Notes: a model not told the origin generated them from the letters alone. A stretch of DNA of 64,000 nt from Blattabacterium cuenoti BPAA (GCF_000348805.1 NC_020510.1:434001-498000), one strand, 5' to 3'; positions 39,525-49,338 are shown, counted from the stretch's first letter. Translations and numbers: made by a program.

Positions 39525-39564
39525 AATTCCAATTTTATTCGTAATAATGAAAATCAGTTCAATA

Positions 39565-39595
39565 CAAATCTATAGAGATTTTTATAATTCTCAAA
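39565..39595 (-). promoter_or_regulatory. Primary-sigma promoter of the tRNA-tuf-secE-nusG-rpl-rpo unit
   Basis: On the minus strand TTTG (39592-39595), exactly 19 bases, then TAGATTTG (39565-39572). This is a full match to the Bacteroidota housekeeping consensus TTTG-N19-TAnnTTTG. It lies between the lspA stop and the first tRNA, giving a leader of roughly 33 bases. It is the clearest promoter in the window. Confidence 0.78.
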
Positions 39596-39608
39596 AAAAT
39601 AATAAATG

Positions 39609-40265
39609 TTATAAAATTTTTACATTTTTAATTTTACGATGAAATACAAATAATGAAAATACACCAATAAATATCACAACATCAGATAAATTAAAAACGG
39701 GTTTAAAAAATTGAAAATTGTATCCTCCAAAAAATGGAATCCAATGAGGAAAATAAGTATTTATTATAGGAAAATAAAACATATCTACAACACACCCTTC
39801 CATAAAAGAAGCATATCCTACTGGATAATTTTTTTGAAAAAAATCGAAATTTGCTTTCGATATTCCAAAATAAGGAATCCATTTTTTAGATTCTTGACTA
39901 TAAATTGTTCCTGTATTAAATAATAATCCATATAGAGCACTATCCAAAAAATTCCCCATAGCTCCCGAAAAAATTAAACTGATAGGAATAGTCAAATATT
40001 TAGAAGTTCCTTTTTTTATATTTATGCAAAAAAAAATAAAAATGAAACAAACCAAAATAAACCGGAAAATACTCAACAGTATTTTTCCATGATATCCTAA
40101 TCCAAAATTAACACCATAAGCCATTCCTGGATTTTCTACAAAACAAATCCGAAAAAAAGGAAATATGAAAAAACCCCCTCCTAATTCAAAATGAGTTTTA
40201 ATATAAATTTTTAAAATTTGATCCATTAATAAAATAGAAAAAATGATCAGAAAAAATTTTTTCAA
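39609..40265 (-). CDS. lspA: Lipoprotein signal peptidase (signal peptidase II)
   Basis: Cleaves signal peptides of lipoproteins at the membrane. 218 residues, the longer Bacteroidota form. Seen: LLMDQILKIYIKTHF, the FVENPGMAYG motif, GAMGNFLDSALYG with the first catalytic Asp, and FNLSDVVIFIGV with the second; about four membrane helices and an insertion before VVDMFYFP. The start is TTG at 40265; no ATG is near. It lies 11 bases after the DksA-like gene. It has clear clients here, the LptE-like protein and the lipoprotein at 48.6 kb. Confidence 0.92.
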   Translation of the reverse strand: MKKFFLIIFSILLMDQILKIYIKTHFELGGGFFIFPFFRICFVENPGMAYGVNFGLGYHGKILLSIFRFILVCFIFIFFCINIKKGTSKYLTIPISLIFSGAMGNFLDSALYGLLFNTGTIYSQESKKWIPYFGISKANFDFFQKNYPVGYASFMEGCVVDMFYFPIINTYFPHWIPFFGGYNFQFFKPVFNLSDVVIFIGVFSLFVFHRKIKNVKIL

Positions 40266-40276
40266 AAGAATAAAAT

Positions 40277-40672
40277 TTATTTGTTTATTTTTTCTATCAA
40301 TTTTTTTCCTTCAATACTCAAAGTCGTGTGAGGAACTGCCATGAGACGTTCTTTTGGAATTAATTTTTTAGTTATACGACAAATTCCATAATCTTTATTT
40401 TCTACCCTAATTAAAGCAGAATTTAAACTTTTTATAAATTTTTGTAATTGTTCTACAATTTGAGTATTTTGTTCTTTACTCAAAGTTTCTGATCCTTCTT
40501 CAAAAGCTTTAAAAGTAGGACAAGTGTCATCTGTTCCATTATTTTGATCATTATAAAAAAAATCCTTAAAAATTGATAAATCTTTTTTCGCTTTTTTCAA
40601 TTTCTCAAGTATAAGTCTACGAAACTCTTTTCTCTCTTCCATAGAATATCTCTTTTTTACTTCTCCTTTCAT
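40277..40672 (-). CDS. DksA/TraR-family regulator, cysteine-poor form
   Basis: 131 residues. The N-terminal coiled coil (about 12-90) is followed by YGICRITKKLIPKERLMAVPHTTLSIEGKK, the DksA globular tail. Of the four zinc cysteines of E. coli DksA only one remains, as in most Bacteroidota homologues. DksA binds the secondary channel of RNA polymerase and works with ppGpp. The coil tip (NGTDDT) keeps acidic residues. The ATG overlaps the ileS stop by 4 bases, and lspA follows: ileS - dksA-like - lspA is a flavobacterial operon. Confidence 0.88.
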   Translation of the reverse strand: MKGEVKKRYSMEERKEFRRLILEKLKKAKKDLSIFKDFFYNDQNNGTDDTCPTFKAFEEGSETLSKEQNTQIVEQLQKFIKSLNSALIRVENKDYGICRITKKLIPKERLMAVPHTTLSIEGKKLIEKINK

Positions 40673-43600
40673 ATTTTTATATTTTCTACTTTTCGTATCT
40701 GCATATATAATATGAATTTTTCTTCAAAATAGATTTTTTCTATCTCTCCTTCATATTTTGTTACATTTTCTTGTAAGAAAACATCTAAAGCAAGAGTTTC
40801 TTTACAAAGAAAATCTTTTTTTTTCTGTAAAATAACTTGTACTTTATTTTTGAAATCGTAGTTTCCTTTGAAACTTATGTATACAAGTATTTTTTCAGTT
40901 ACATCATATTTACGATGTTTTCTGAATTTTTGTATATGTCTAATTAATTCTCTGATAAAACCCTCCTCCCAAAGAAAATCTGTGATTCGTAAATCTAATG
41001 CAATTGTAAATTTTGGATCAAACAAAACAGACCATCCTTTTATATATTCAGTACTAATTTGAACATCTTCTAAAGAAAGAAGAATTTTTTCTTTTTCCAT
41101 AAAAAGAACACATGTTTTGTTTTTTTCTATTTCTTTAATTTTTTCTTGACTAAATTTTTTTATAGCTTCAGAAATTCGATGAATTTTATTTCCAAATTTA
41201 GGTCCTAAAGATTTATAATTAGGTTTGATATGTTTAATAAATTCAAGGTTTTTATAAGAGGAAGGAAATTCTATTTCCTTAACATTAGCTTCTTGAAACA
41301 GAATTTCAGATGATTGTTCCAATTGAAAACGCATATTTTTATTAGAAACAAGAATAAGTAATTTTTGCAAAGGTTGACGAATTTTAATTTTATTTTTCTT
41401 TCTTATAGAAAAAACCATTGTAATGATTTTCTGAATCCAAAGCATCCTACTTTCTAATTTTTTATTAATTAAATTAGAATCACAACTAGGAAAACTTGTA
41501 AAATGAATACTTTTGGAATCTTCTTTTTCAGTAACAGAATTTAAATCCACATATAATTTTTCAGAAAAAAATGGAGTTATAGGAGAAATTAACTTGGATA
41601 CGACAATTAAACATTTATAAAGAATTTGATATGCAGATATTTTGTTTTTTGTATATTTTTCTTTCCAAAACCTTCTTCTACATAATCTGATATACCAATT
41701 GCTTAATTTATCTAAAACAAAAGAAGAAATCAAACGTGCTGCTTTAGTTGGATTATAATTAGAATAATAATCATCTGTTTTTTGAATAAGAGTATTTAAT
41801 TCAGAAAGAATCCAAAAGTCTAATCCTGTATAATAATCAAAATATTCTTCTTCTTTATAAGAAAATCCATCAATATTAGCATATAAAACAAAAAAAGAAT
41901 AAACATTATATAATGTTCCAAAAAATTTTTTCATCACAGTATGAACCTCATTAATATTAAATTTTAAATTATCCCAAGGTTCAGAATTGAATATAATATA
42001 CCAACGAATAGCATCAGGTCCATAATTATCTATTAAATCAAAAGGATTAATAGTATTTCCTTTACTTTTCGACATCTTACGACCATTTTGATCCAAAATT
42101 AATCCTGTTGATACAACATTCTTATATGCTATTGAATTAAACAACAAACTACTAATAGTATGTAAAGTAAAAAACCATCCTCTTGTTTGATCTATTCCTT
42201 CCGAAATAAAGTCAGCGGGAAATAATAGATCTTGATCTATATATTCTTTATTTTCAAATGGATAATGAAATTGAGCATATGGCATTGCTCCAGAATCGAA
42301 CCATACATCAATTAAATCAGATTCTCTTTTCATAGGAGATCCTTTTGGAGATACCAATATGATTTTATCCAAAATATGTTTATGTAAATCTATTTTATCA
42401 TAATTATTATCACTCATATCATCTAATATAAAATCTTTAAATACATTTTGAGACATAAAACCATATTTTATAGATTTTTGAATTTCTAAAAACAATTCTT
42501 TCATTGATCCTACCACAATTTCCTCATCTCCTGTTTCCGTTCTCCAAATAGGAAGAGGGGTCCCCCAATATCTAGAACGTGAAAAATTCCAATCTTTTGT
42601 ATTTCTTAACCAAGAATCAAAACGTTTCTTACCTGTAAAACCAGGATACCATTGAATTTTTTGATTCAAACTAATCATTTTATCCTTCATCTCTGTAGTT
42701 TTTATAAACCATGAATTTAATAGATAATAAAGTATTGGTTTTTCTGTTCTCCAACAATGTGGATAAAAATGAATATGTTTTTCTGTTCTAAATATTTTTT
42801 GTTCTTTTTCTAAAAAAAGAATGATCTCTTGATCTACTGAAAAAAAATTTTCTTGATTTGTATTAAATTCATCTTTCACATATTTTCCAGAAAACCCGTG
42901 AGGAAAATTTTCTAAAAATTTTCCTTGGAAATCAACTAAAGGAACAGGTCTATTTTCTTTATTTAAAACTAACATTGGAGGGATATTATATTTTTTAGCT
43001 ATTATAAAATCATCCATTCCAAATGTAGGAGAAATATGAACAATTCCTGTTCCTTCATTAATATTAACAAATTCTCCTTCTATAATTTGAAATGCATTTT
43101 TTTCGTTATAGTAAGGTTTAAACCAAGGTAATAATTGTTCATATTTACTGAATATCAATTCTTTTCCTTTAAATTTTTCTATTATTACATAAGGAATTTT
43201 ATGATTTTTTTTATCATAAATATCAAACTCAATAGAACTTGAAACAGGATAAAACTGATGATATAATAATACTTTATGAATTGATTTTTCAGAAAAAACA
43301 ATATTTTCTTTTAAAAAAGTATACGGATTATAAGTTTTAACTAATATATAATCTATATTATAACCAAAAGCTAATGCAGTATTTGAAGGGATTGTCCAAG
43401 GAGAAGTCGTCCATGATATGAAATATATATCACCTAAAATATTTTTAAATTTTTCAGGTAAAGTACTTTTAATGGCTTTAAATTTTAAAAATGGAGATAA
43501 TTGTTTCACTTTCTTATAAGTCCCCGGCATATTCAATTCATGATAACTTAGTCCTGTTCCTGCAGCAGGAGAATAAGGTTGAATTGTAAAACCTTTATAA

Positions 43601-44127
43601 ATCAAATTCTGATTATATAATTTTTTGATTAACCACCAAACACTTTCTATATACTTTGCATTATAGGTAATAAACGAATTATCTAAATCTATGAAATATC
43701 CTATTTTTTTTGTAAATAATTTCCATTTTTTCAATGATTCACTGACAAAATTTTTACAAAAATTATTATATTTTTCTATACTAATTTTTTTTCCTATATC
43801 ATTTTTAGTAATACCCATTTCTTTTTCAACATTTAATTCTACTGGAAGGCCATGGGCATCCCAACCTGCCTTTCTAAATATTTTTTTTCCTTTAAGAGCG
43901 TGATACCTACAAAAAATATCCTTTATGGTTCTAGTTAAAATATGATGAATTCCAGGGTTTCCATTTAAAGATGGAGGCCCTTCGTATAAAATATATGAAA
44001 TTGTTTTTTTCTTATTAGAAAAAGAAAAACTATTTTGAAAAATCTTATGTTTTTTCCAATATTGAGATATTTCCATAGTTATCTGATTAAGATTCAATTT
44101 TTTATATTCTCTGAATATTCTTGACAT
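40669..44127 (-). CDS. ileS: Isoleucyl-tRNA synthetase
   Basis: 1152 residues, the long eukaryote-like (type 2) IleRS seen in Bacteroidota. Seen: the first signature as GPPSLNGNPGIHHILTRT (HHIL in place of HIGH), WDAHGLPVE, the editing domain (SWTTSPWTIPSNTALAFG, GTGIVHISPTFGMDD), the second signature KMSKSKGN and the anticodon-binding domain. Type 2 IleRS is linked to mupirocin resistance in other bacteria (known of the family, not shown here). First gene of the ileS-dksA-like-lspA unit; divergent from mutS. Confidence 0.96.
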   Translation of the reverse strand: MSRIFREYKKLNLNQITMEISQYWKKHKIFQNSFSFSNKKKTISYILYEGPPSLNGNPGIHHILTRTIKDIFCRYHALKGKKIFRKAGWDAHGLPVELNVEKEMGITKNDIGKKISIEKYNNFCKNFVSESLKKWKLFTKKIGYFIDLDNSFITYNAKYIESVWWLIKKLYNQNLIYKGFTIQPYSPAAGTGLSYHELNMPGTYKKVKQLSPFLKFKAIKSTLPEKFKNILGDIYFISWTTSPWTIPSNTALAFGYNIDYILVKTYNPYTFLKENIVFSEKSIHKVLLYHQFYPVSSSIEFDIYDKKNHKIPYVIIEKFKGKELIFSKYEQLLPWFKPYYNEKNAFQIIEGEFVNINEGTGIVHISPTFGMDDFIIAKKYNIPPMLVLNKENRPVPLVDFQGKFLENFPHGFSGKYVKDEFNTNQENFFSVDQEIILFLEKEQKIFRTEKHIHFYPHCWRTEKPILYYLLNSWFIKTTEMKDKMISLNQKIQWYPGFTGKKRFDSWLRNTKDWNFSRSRYWGTPLPIWRTETGDEEIVVGSMKELFLEIQKSIKYGFMSQNVFKDFILDDMSDNNYDKIDLHKHILDKIILVSPKGSPMKRESDLIDVWFDSGAMPYAQFHYPFENKEYIDQDLLFPADFISEGIDQTRGWFFTLHTISSLLFNSIAYKNVVSTGLILDQNGRKMSKSKGNTINPFDLIDNYGPDAIRWYIIFNSEPWDNLKFNINEVHTVMKKFFGTLYNVYSFFVLYANIDGFSYKEEEYFDYYTGLDFWILSELNTLIQKTDDYYSNYNPTKAARLISSFVLDKLSNWYIRLCRRRFWKEKYTKNKISAYQILYKCLIVVSKLISPITPFFSEKLYVDLNSVTEKEDSKSIHFTSFPSCDSNLINKKLESRMLWIQKIITMVFSIRKKNKIKIRQPLQKLLILVSNKNMRFQLEQSSEILFQEANVKEIEFPSSYKNLEFIKHIKPNYKSLGPKFGNKIHRISEAIKKFSQEKIKEIEKNKTCVLFMEKEKILLSLEDVQISTEYIKGWSVLFDPKFTIALDLRITDFLWEEGFIRELIRHIQKFRKHRKYDVTEKILVYISFKGNYDFKNKVQVILQKKKDFLCKETLALDVFLQENVTKYEGEIEKIYFEEKFILYMQIRKVENIKI

Positions 44128-44179
44128 AATAAGGCTATAATAAATTAATAATCTTCTATTTTAATAATTATATTTTGAT

Positions 44180-46753
44180 ATGAATAAAAATGAAACCTTT
44201 GATTGCAAAAAAAAAGAAGAAACCCCACTAATTAAGCAATATAATGATATAAAAACTAAATATCCAGATACAATTTTATTATTTCAAGTTGGAGATTTTT
44301 ATGAAACTTTTGGAGAAGATGCCATTAAATGTTCTAAAACATTAAATATAGTCTTAACCAAACGATCTCATATACATTTAGCAGGTTTTCCTTACCATTC
44401 TTTGAATACATATTTGCCAAAATTGATACGTTCAGGATTTCGTGTTGCGATTTGTAATCAATTAGAAGAACCAAAAAAAGGAAAAAGTATAGTCAAAAGA
44501 GGTGTCACAGAACTTGTAACTCCAGGAATAGCCATAGATGAAAATATCATCACACCAAAATCCAATAATTTTTTAGCTTCTATTCATATAGGAAAAAATA
44601 AAAATTTTGGGTTAAGTTTTTTAGATATTTCTACTGGTGAATTTTTTGTAACAGAAGGAACAAAAGATTATATTTTTCAATATATAAAATATTTTCATCC
44701 TAGCGAAATTCTTTTTCAAAAAAAGGAAAAAAAATTCTTTGATCAATTGTTAAAAGGAAAATACTATACTTTTTTGATGGAAGATTGGATGTTTGATTAT
44801 TCATTTGCATATGAAAAATTAACATCTCATTTTAAAATTAATTCTTTAAAAGGATTTGGAATTAATGATTTAAAATTAGGAATTATTTCTTGTGGGGTTG
44901 TTTTATCTTATTTACACAATACATTACATTTTAACATAAAACATATTTCTAACATACGAAGAATCAAAAAGGAAGAATCTATGTGGATAGACGATTTTAC
45001 TTTTCGTAATTTAGAAATATTTCATCCTTTGAATAAAGAAGGAGTTTCTTTAATAAACATACTAGATTATACCATGACCCCCATGGGGGGAAGGTTATTA
45101 AAAAATTGGATTCTTTTTCCTTTAAAAAATTTATTTCATATAAAAACACGTCATCAAATAGTACAAGAATTATGTAATCATAATGTAATGCGTACTTTTA
45201 TAAAAACAAAACTAAAAAATGTTTATGATATAGAAAGAATAATATCTAAAATAGCCATTGGAAAGATTACTCCACGTGAAATGGATACGTTATATAAATC
45301 ATTAATTTCCATAGAAGAAATACAAAAAAATTTTTTATCTCAAAAATCTAAAATTTTTATAAATATTGGAAACTCTTTTCAAAATTGTAATTTTATATGT
45401 AAAAAAATTGCTAGTACAATACAAAAAAATCCTCCACATCAAATTGAAAAAGGAAAAGGAAATGTTATAATTAAAGGTTTTTCTAAAACGTTAGATGAAA
45501 TTCGTATAATGTATTTTTCTCAAAAAGAATATTTAGAAAAACTATGTTCCATAGAGCAGTCAAAAACAGGAATTAATAATTTAAAAATTGGACATAATAA
45601 CATGTTTGGATATTTTTTTGAAGTTAAAATTTCTAAAAAAAAAAAGGTACCATCCCATTGGATACAAAAACAAACATTAAAAAATTCTATTCGATATATT
45701 ACTGATGAGTTAAAAAATTATGAATTAAAGATTTTTAATGCAGAACAAAAAATATTTCTTATTGAAAAAGAGATATTTAGTAATCTTACCAATCAAATAT
45801 TAGAAAAAATAAAACCCTTACAAAAAAATGCAAAAATAATTGCTAAATTAGATGTTCTATGCTCTTTTTCTAATTTAGCATTAGAAAATAATTACGTAAA
45901 ACCGAAAGTCAATGATTCCTTAAAAATATCAATAATAAAAGGAAGACATCCAGTTATTGAAAGACAATTCATTGATAAAACTTCATACATTCCTAATGAT
46001 ATTATTTTAAATAAACTGAATCAACAAATATTAATCATAACAGGACCCAACATGTCAGGAAAATCTGCCATTTTGCGTCAAACAGCTATTATTATATTGA
46101 TGGCTCATATTGGAAGTTTCGTTCCTGCTAAATATGCGGAAATAGGATTAATAGACAAAATATTTAGTAGAGTTGGAGCTTCCGATAACATTTCTTTAGG
46201 AGAATCTACCTTTATGGTAGAAATGAATGAAACAGCAAATATACTAAATAATCTTTCCAAAAGAAGTTTTCTCATTTTAGACGAAATAGGAAGAGGAACA
46301 AGTACTTATGATGGAATTTCAATAGCAAAATCTATCATAGAATTTTTACATGAAAAAAACTTACGTCCTCTAACCTTATTTGCCACACATTATCATGAAT
46401 TAAATGAAATGAGTTTTCTTTTTCAAAGAATAAAAAACTATCACGTATCTGTAAAAAAAACAAATGATAATATCATTTTTATGCGGAAACTAATATCTGG
46501 AGGAAGTAAACATAGTTTTGGAATTTATGTAGCTAAAATCTCGGGAATGCCCATAGAAATCATTGAAAGAGCAAAAAAAACATTAAACACATTAAAATCA
46601 AAAGAAAATCAAACAAAAATAAATAAAAAAAAAGTTTTTTATTTATTAAAAAAAATAATTTGTTCTTTAAAAAGAATCAAAAATGTTGATTCTTTATCTT
46701 TGAAGGATATATTTCTTAAAATTCACGAAATTAAAAATTTATTAGAATATTAA
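44180..46753 (+). CDS. mutS: DNA mismatch repair protein MutS
   Basis: 857 residues. Seen: the mismatch-reading motif GDFYETF with Phe-x-Glu near residue 40, the core and clamp domains, Walker A TGPNMSGKS, Walker B LILDEIGRGTSTYDG, ATHYHELNEM and a C-terminal HTH region. Its partner MutL is not in the window. An in-frame A11 run (45635-45645, codons 486-489) inside the clamp domain is a slippage hazard in a gene that itself guards such runs. Confidence 0.95.
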   Translation: MNKNETFDCKKKEETPLIKQYNDIKTKYPDTILLFQVGDFYETFGEDAIKCSKTLNIVLTKRSHIHLAGFPYHSLNTYLPKLIRSGFRVAICNQLEEPKKGKSIVKRGVTELVTPGIAIDENIITPKSNNFLASIHIGKNKNFGLSFLDISTGEFFVTEGTKDYIFQYIKYFHPSEILFQKKEKKFFDQLLKGKYYTFLMEDWMFDYSFAYEKLTSHFKINSLKGFGINDLKLGIISCGVVLSYLHNTLHFNIKHISNIRRIKKEESMWIDDFTFRNLEIFHPLNKEGVSLINILDYTMTPMGGRLLKNWILFPLKNLFHIKTRHQIVQELCNHNVMRTFIKTKLKNVYDIERIISKIAIGKITPREMDTLYKSLISIEEIQKNFLSQKSKIFINIGNSFQNCNFICKKIASTIQKNPPHQIEKGKGNVIIKGFSKTLDEIRIMYFSQKEYLEKLCSIEQSKTGINNLKIGHNNMFGYFFEVKISKKKKVPSHWIQKQTLKNSIRYITDELKNYELKIFNAEQKIFLIEKEIFSNLTNQILEKIKPLQKNAKIIAKLDVLCSFSNLALENNYVKPKVNDSLKISIIKGRHPVIERQFIDKTSYIPNDIILNKLNQQILIITGPNMSGKSAILRQTAIIILMAHIGSFVPAKYAEIGLIDKIFSRVGASDNISLGESTFMVEMNETANILNNLSKRSFLILDEIGRGTSTYDGISIAKSIIEFLHEKNLRPLTLFATHYHELNEMSFLFQRIKNYHVSVKKTNDNIIFMRKLISGGSKHSFGIYVAKISGMPIEIIERAKKTLNTLKSKENQTKINKKKVFYLLKKIICSLKRIKNVDSLSLKDIFLKIHEIKNLLEY

Positions 46754-46803
46754 AATTTGCTACATATACAAAAGTGTATTTAAATTAGTCATTCAAAATC
46801 AAC

Positions 46804-46876
46804 GCGAGAATAGCTCAGTTGGGAGAGCGCGACCTTGCCAAGGTTGAGGCCGCGGGTTCAAATCCCGTTTCTCGCT
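46804..46876 (+). tRNA. tRNA-Gly(GCC)
   Basis: A 73-base cloverleaf: acceptor GCGAGAA with TTCTCGC, anticodon loop TTGCCAA, T arm GGGTTCAAATCCC. Followed 14 bases later by tRNA-Leu, probably in one transcript. Confidence 0.96.
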
Positions 46877-46890
46877 TTTCATTTTTAAAC

Positions 46891-46975
46891 GCCCGGATGG
46901 TGGAATAGGTAGACACACAGGACTTAAAATCCTGTGATCATTGTGATCGTACGGGTTCAAATCCCGTTCCGGGTA
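46891..46975 (+). tRNA. tRNA-Leu(TAA)
   Basis: An 85-base type II tRNA with a long variable arm: acceptor GCCCGGA with TCCGGGT (G1-U72), anticodon loop CTTAAAA, T arm GGGTTCAAATCCC. It reads UUA, a very common codon here, and is an expected MiaA/MiaB substrate. It ends 4 bases before the guaB stop on the other strand. Confidence 0.96.
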
Positions 46976-46979
46976 TTTT

Positions 46980-48446
46980 TTATTGATTATAATTAAAATA
47001 ATTAGGTGATTCTTTAGTAATATTTACACTGTGTGGATGGTTCTCTTTTAATCCTGAATTGGTAATTCTTACAAATTTACTTGTTTTCATTAGCTCTGGA
47101 ATAGTGGAAACCCCACAATAACCCATACCAGAACGAACCCCTCCACAAATTTGATAAATTACATCTTTTATTTTCCCTTTGTAGGGAACTATAGCTTCTA
47201 TTCCTTCTGGAACAGATTTTTCATTAAATTGAAAATAGCGATCTTTACTTCCTCTTTTCATAGCTATTAATGACCCCATTCCTACATAAGTTTTAAACTT
47301 TCTCCCTTGAAAAATTACTTCTTCTCCTGGAGCTTCATCTGTTCCAGCAAATAAACTTCCAATCATAACAGAACTAGCTCCAGAAGCGAGAGCTTTAACC
47401 ACATCTCCTGAATATCTGATTCCTCCATCAGAAATAACGCTAATATTTCTTTTTTTAGCATATTCATATACATCATTAATAGCTGTAATTTGTGGCATTC
47501 CTACTCCAGCTATGACTCTTGTTGTACAGATCGATCCAGATCCAATTCCTACTTTTAAAACGGAAGAACCAGCATTTATCAAATCTTTAGCCCCTTCCAT
47601 AGTCACTACATTTCCTGTTAATAATGTTATTTTTGGAAAAGAATTTCTGATTAATTTTATGATTTTTAATACTCTAGATGAATGACCATGTGCTGAATCT
47701 ATAGCTATTATATCTACTCCTATTTTCACCAATGATTCTACTCTTTCTATAGTTTTGTTATCTATTCCAACAGCAGCCCCTACACGTAAACGACCTCTAG
47801 AATCTTTGCAAGCATTAGGATATTCAATTAAATTATCAATATCTCTAATCGTGATTAATCCTACTAATTTATGAAAATCATCTACTATAGGTAATTTTTC
47901 TATTCTTTCTTTCAATAAAATATCTTTAGCTTTTTCTAAAGTTATATCTTTCTTGGATGTAATTAACTTTTCTTTTGTCATTACTTCTTCAACTAAAGAA
48001 TCTAAATCTGTACGATATTTTATATCTCTCCTAGTAATAATTCCTACTAATGAATAATCTTTTTCTATAACAGGTAATCCAGAAATTTTAAATTTTTTCA
48101 TAAGATATTGTGCATACCTTAATGTTGAATTTCTAGAAAGAGTAATAGGATCATCTATCATTCCACTTTCACTTCTTTTGACTCTGTAAACCTCTTCTGA
48201 TTGGTTTTTTATATTCATATTTTTATGAATAATTCCTATTCCTCCTTCTCTAGCTATGGATATAGCTAAAGAAGATTCTGTTACTGTATCCATAGCCGCA
48301 CTTAATATAGGAATGTTCATAGTAATATCAAGTGTCAGAGATGTTTTAAGAGAAACTTCTGATGGAAGAATTGAAGAATAAGAAGGGACAAGTAAAACAT
48401 CATCAAAAGTAAGAGCCTCTTTTAAAATCTTTTTATTTAAAGACAT
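46980..48446 (-). CDS. guaB: IMP dehydrogenase
   Basis: Oxidises IMP to XMP with NAD, the rate-limiting step to GMP. 488 residues. Seen: the N-terminal barrel ([20 protein letters not shown]), two CBS domains inserted at about 95-205, the catalytic-Cys loop [22 protein letters not shown], the flap region ([17 protein letters not shown]) and [25 protein letters not shown]. Full length and intact. It converges on the tRNA-Gly/tRNA-Leu pair. Confidence 0.96.
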   Translation of the reverse strand: MSLNKKILKEALTFDDVLLVPSYSSILPSEVSLKTSLTLDITMNIPILSAAMDTVTESSLAISIAREGGIGIIHKNMNIKNQSEEVYRVKRSESGMIDDPITLSRNSTLRYAQYLMKKFKISGLPVIEKDYSLVGIITRRDIKYRTDLDSLVEEVMTKEKLITSKKDITLEKAKDILLKERIEKLPIVDDFHKLVGLITIRDIDNLIEYPNACKDSRGRLRVGAAVGIDNKTIERVESLVKIGVDIIAIDSAHGHSSRVLKIIKLIRNSFPKITLLTGNVVTMEGAKDLINAGSSVLKVGIGSGSICTTRVIAGVGMPQITAINDVYEYAKKRNISVISDGGIRYSGDVVKALASGASSVMIGSLFAGTDEAPGEEVIFQGRKFKTYVGMGSLIAMKRGSKDRYFQFNEKSVPEGIEAIVPYKGKIKDVIYQICGGVRSGMGYCGVSTIPELMKTSKFVRITNSGLKENHPHSVNITKESPNYFNYNQ

Positions 48447-48572
48447 AATTAAAAATATATAATTTTATTTGTTATTTTTTTTTACGAATACATAATATTC
48501 TTATTTTCAAACTAAAAAAAAATAAAATCTAGTTATATTTTCTTTTTTAAAAAAAATACAGATAATGATCTA

Positions 48573-48603
48573 TTTTTTCATTCCAAATTTTTATATAAAT
48601 TTG
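48573..48603 (+). promoter_or_regulatory. Possible promoter of the small lipoprotein gene
   Basis: TAAATTTG (48596-48603) is a full -7 box, with TTTT (48573-48576) exactly 19 bases upstream in place of TTTG. The predicted start is near 48610, about 28 bases before the ATG. This is the same form as the site before the RRM gene. Confidence 0.42.
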
Positions 48604-48637
48604 TCCAGAATATGTAATAACTGAAATACTATCGATT

Positions 48638-48913
48638 ATGATGAAAAAATTAAGAATTACAGTCACCACAATCTTGTTAGCAATATTTTTGTTTACTATT
48701 AGTTGTAACAACAAAAAAAATGAAAGTACCTCCCCTACAACAGAAGAGGAAAAGACAGCTAATAATAATGAAAATCAAACAGATAACACTAACACCAATA
48801 CACCTCCTACAACTAGTGAGGATTCCTCAAAAAATACTAATACTAATGAGGAAAATAATAACAATACATCTGAAAAAGAGAAAGTGACACCTGAGGAAAA
48901 CGATAAAAAATAA
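48638..48913 (+). CDS. Small low-complexity lipoprotein, unknown function
   Basis: 91 residues. Seen: a basic start (MMKKLR), a hydrophobic helix (about 8-20), a lipobox ending FTISC with the cysteine at residue 23, and then a mature part made almost only of N, T, E, K, S, D and P (NNNENQTDNTNTNT, NEENNNNTSEKEK). The mature part has no predicted fold, no other cysteine and no aromatic residue. I do not recognise a family. It has its own possible promoter and a 36-base terminator palindrome, so it looks like a real monocistronic gene. LspA, encoded in the window, would process it. A surface tether or envelope spacer is conceivable but is a guess. Confidence 0.78.
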   Translation: MMKKLRITVTTILLAIFLFTISCNNKKNESTSPTTEEEKTANNNENQTDNTNTNTPPTTSEDSSKNTNTNEENNNNTSEKEKVTPEENDKK

Positions 48914-48942
48914 TAAGTAGAATTAAAAAAGTAGAAGTGATA

Positions 48943-48978
48943 AAGAGAAAAAAGTGTGGATCCACACTTTTTTCTCTT
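48943..48978. terminator. 36-bp perfect palindrome, bidirectional terminator
   Basis: Two 18-base arms (48943-48960 and 48961-48978) are exact reverse complements, with GTGTGGATCCACAC at the centre and A6/T6 tracts in the arms. It lies between the lipoprotein gene and the converging rplS, whose stop begins 2 bases on. It can end transcription both ways. Confidence 0.85.
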
Positions 48979-48979
48979 C

Positions 48980-49324
48980 TCAGCTTTTAACTCTTGCCTT
49001 TTTTCCTTTTAGAGTCCTAAAATAATAAATCTTTGATCTTCTCACTTTTCCTTTCTTGTTCACCTCTATTTTCCGTATATTAGGTTGATGAAAAATAAAT
49101 ATGCGTTCTATTCCTATTCCTGCACTTATTTTACGAATGGTGAATGATTTTGTTAATCCTTTTCCTTGTTTTTTTATCACCACTCCTTTAAAAGATTGAA
49201 TTCTGTTTTTTTCTCCTTCTTTAATTTCGAAAAAAACAGTAATTGTATCTCCTGAATGAAATAATGGGAAATGATTTTTAGATAAAAATTGATCTTCCGT
49301 GTATTTTATAATATTTCGAAACAT
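48980..49324 (-). CDS. rplS: 50S ribosomal protein L19
   Basis: 114 residues. Seen: the FHSGDTITVFFEIKEGEKNRIQSFKGVVIKKQGKGLTKSFTIRKIS core, GIGIERIFIFHQPNIRKIEV and the end RRSKIYYFR. It lies at the 30S-50S interface. Last gene of the leftward run from glmM (14-base gap), closed by the palindromic terminator. Confidence 0.96.
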   Translation of the reverse strand: MFRNIIKYTEDQFLSKNHFPLFHSGDTITVFFEIKEGEKNRIQSFKGVVIKKQGKGLTKSFTIRKISAGIGIERIFIFHQPNIRKIEVNKKGKVRRSKIYYFRTLKGKKARVKS

Positions 49325-49338
49325 GATTTGATTATTTA

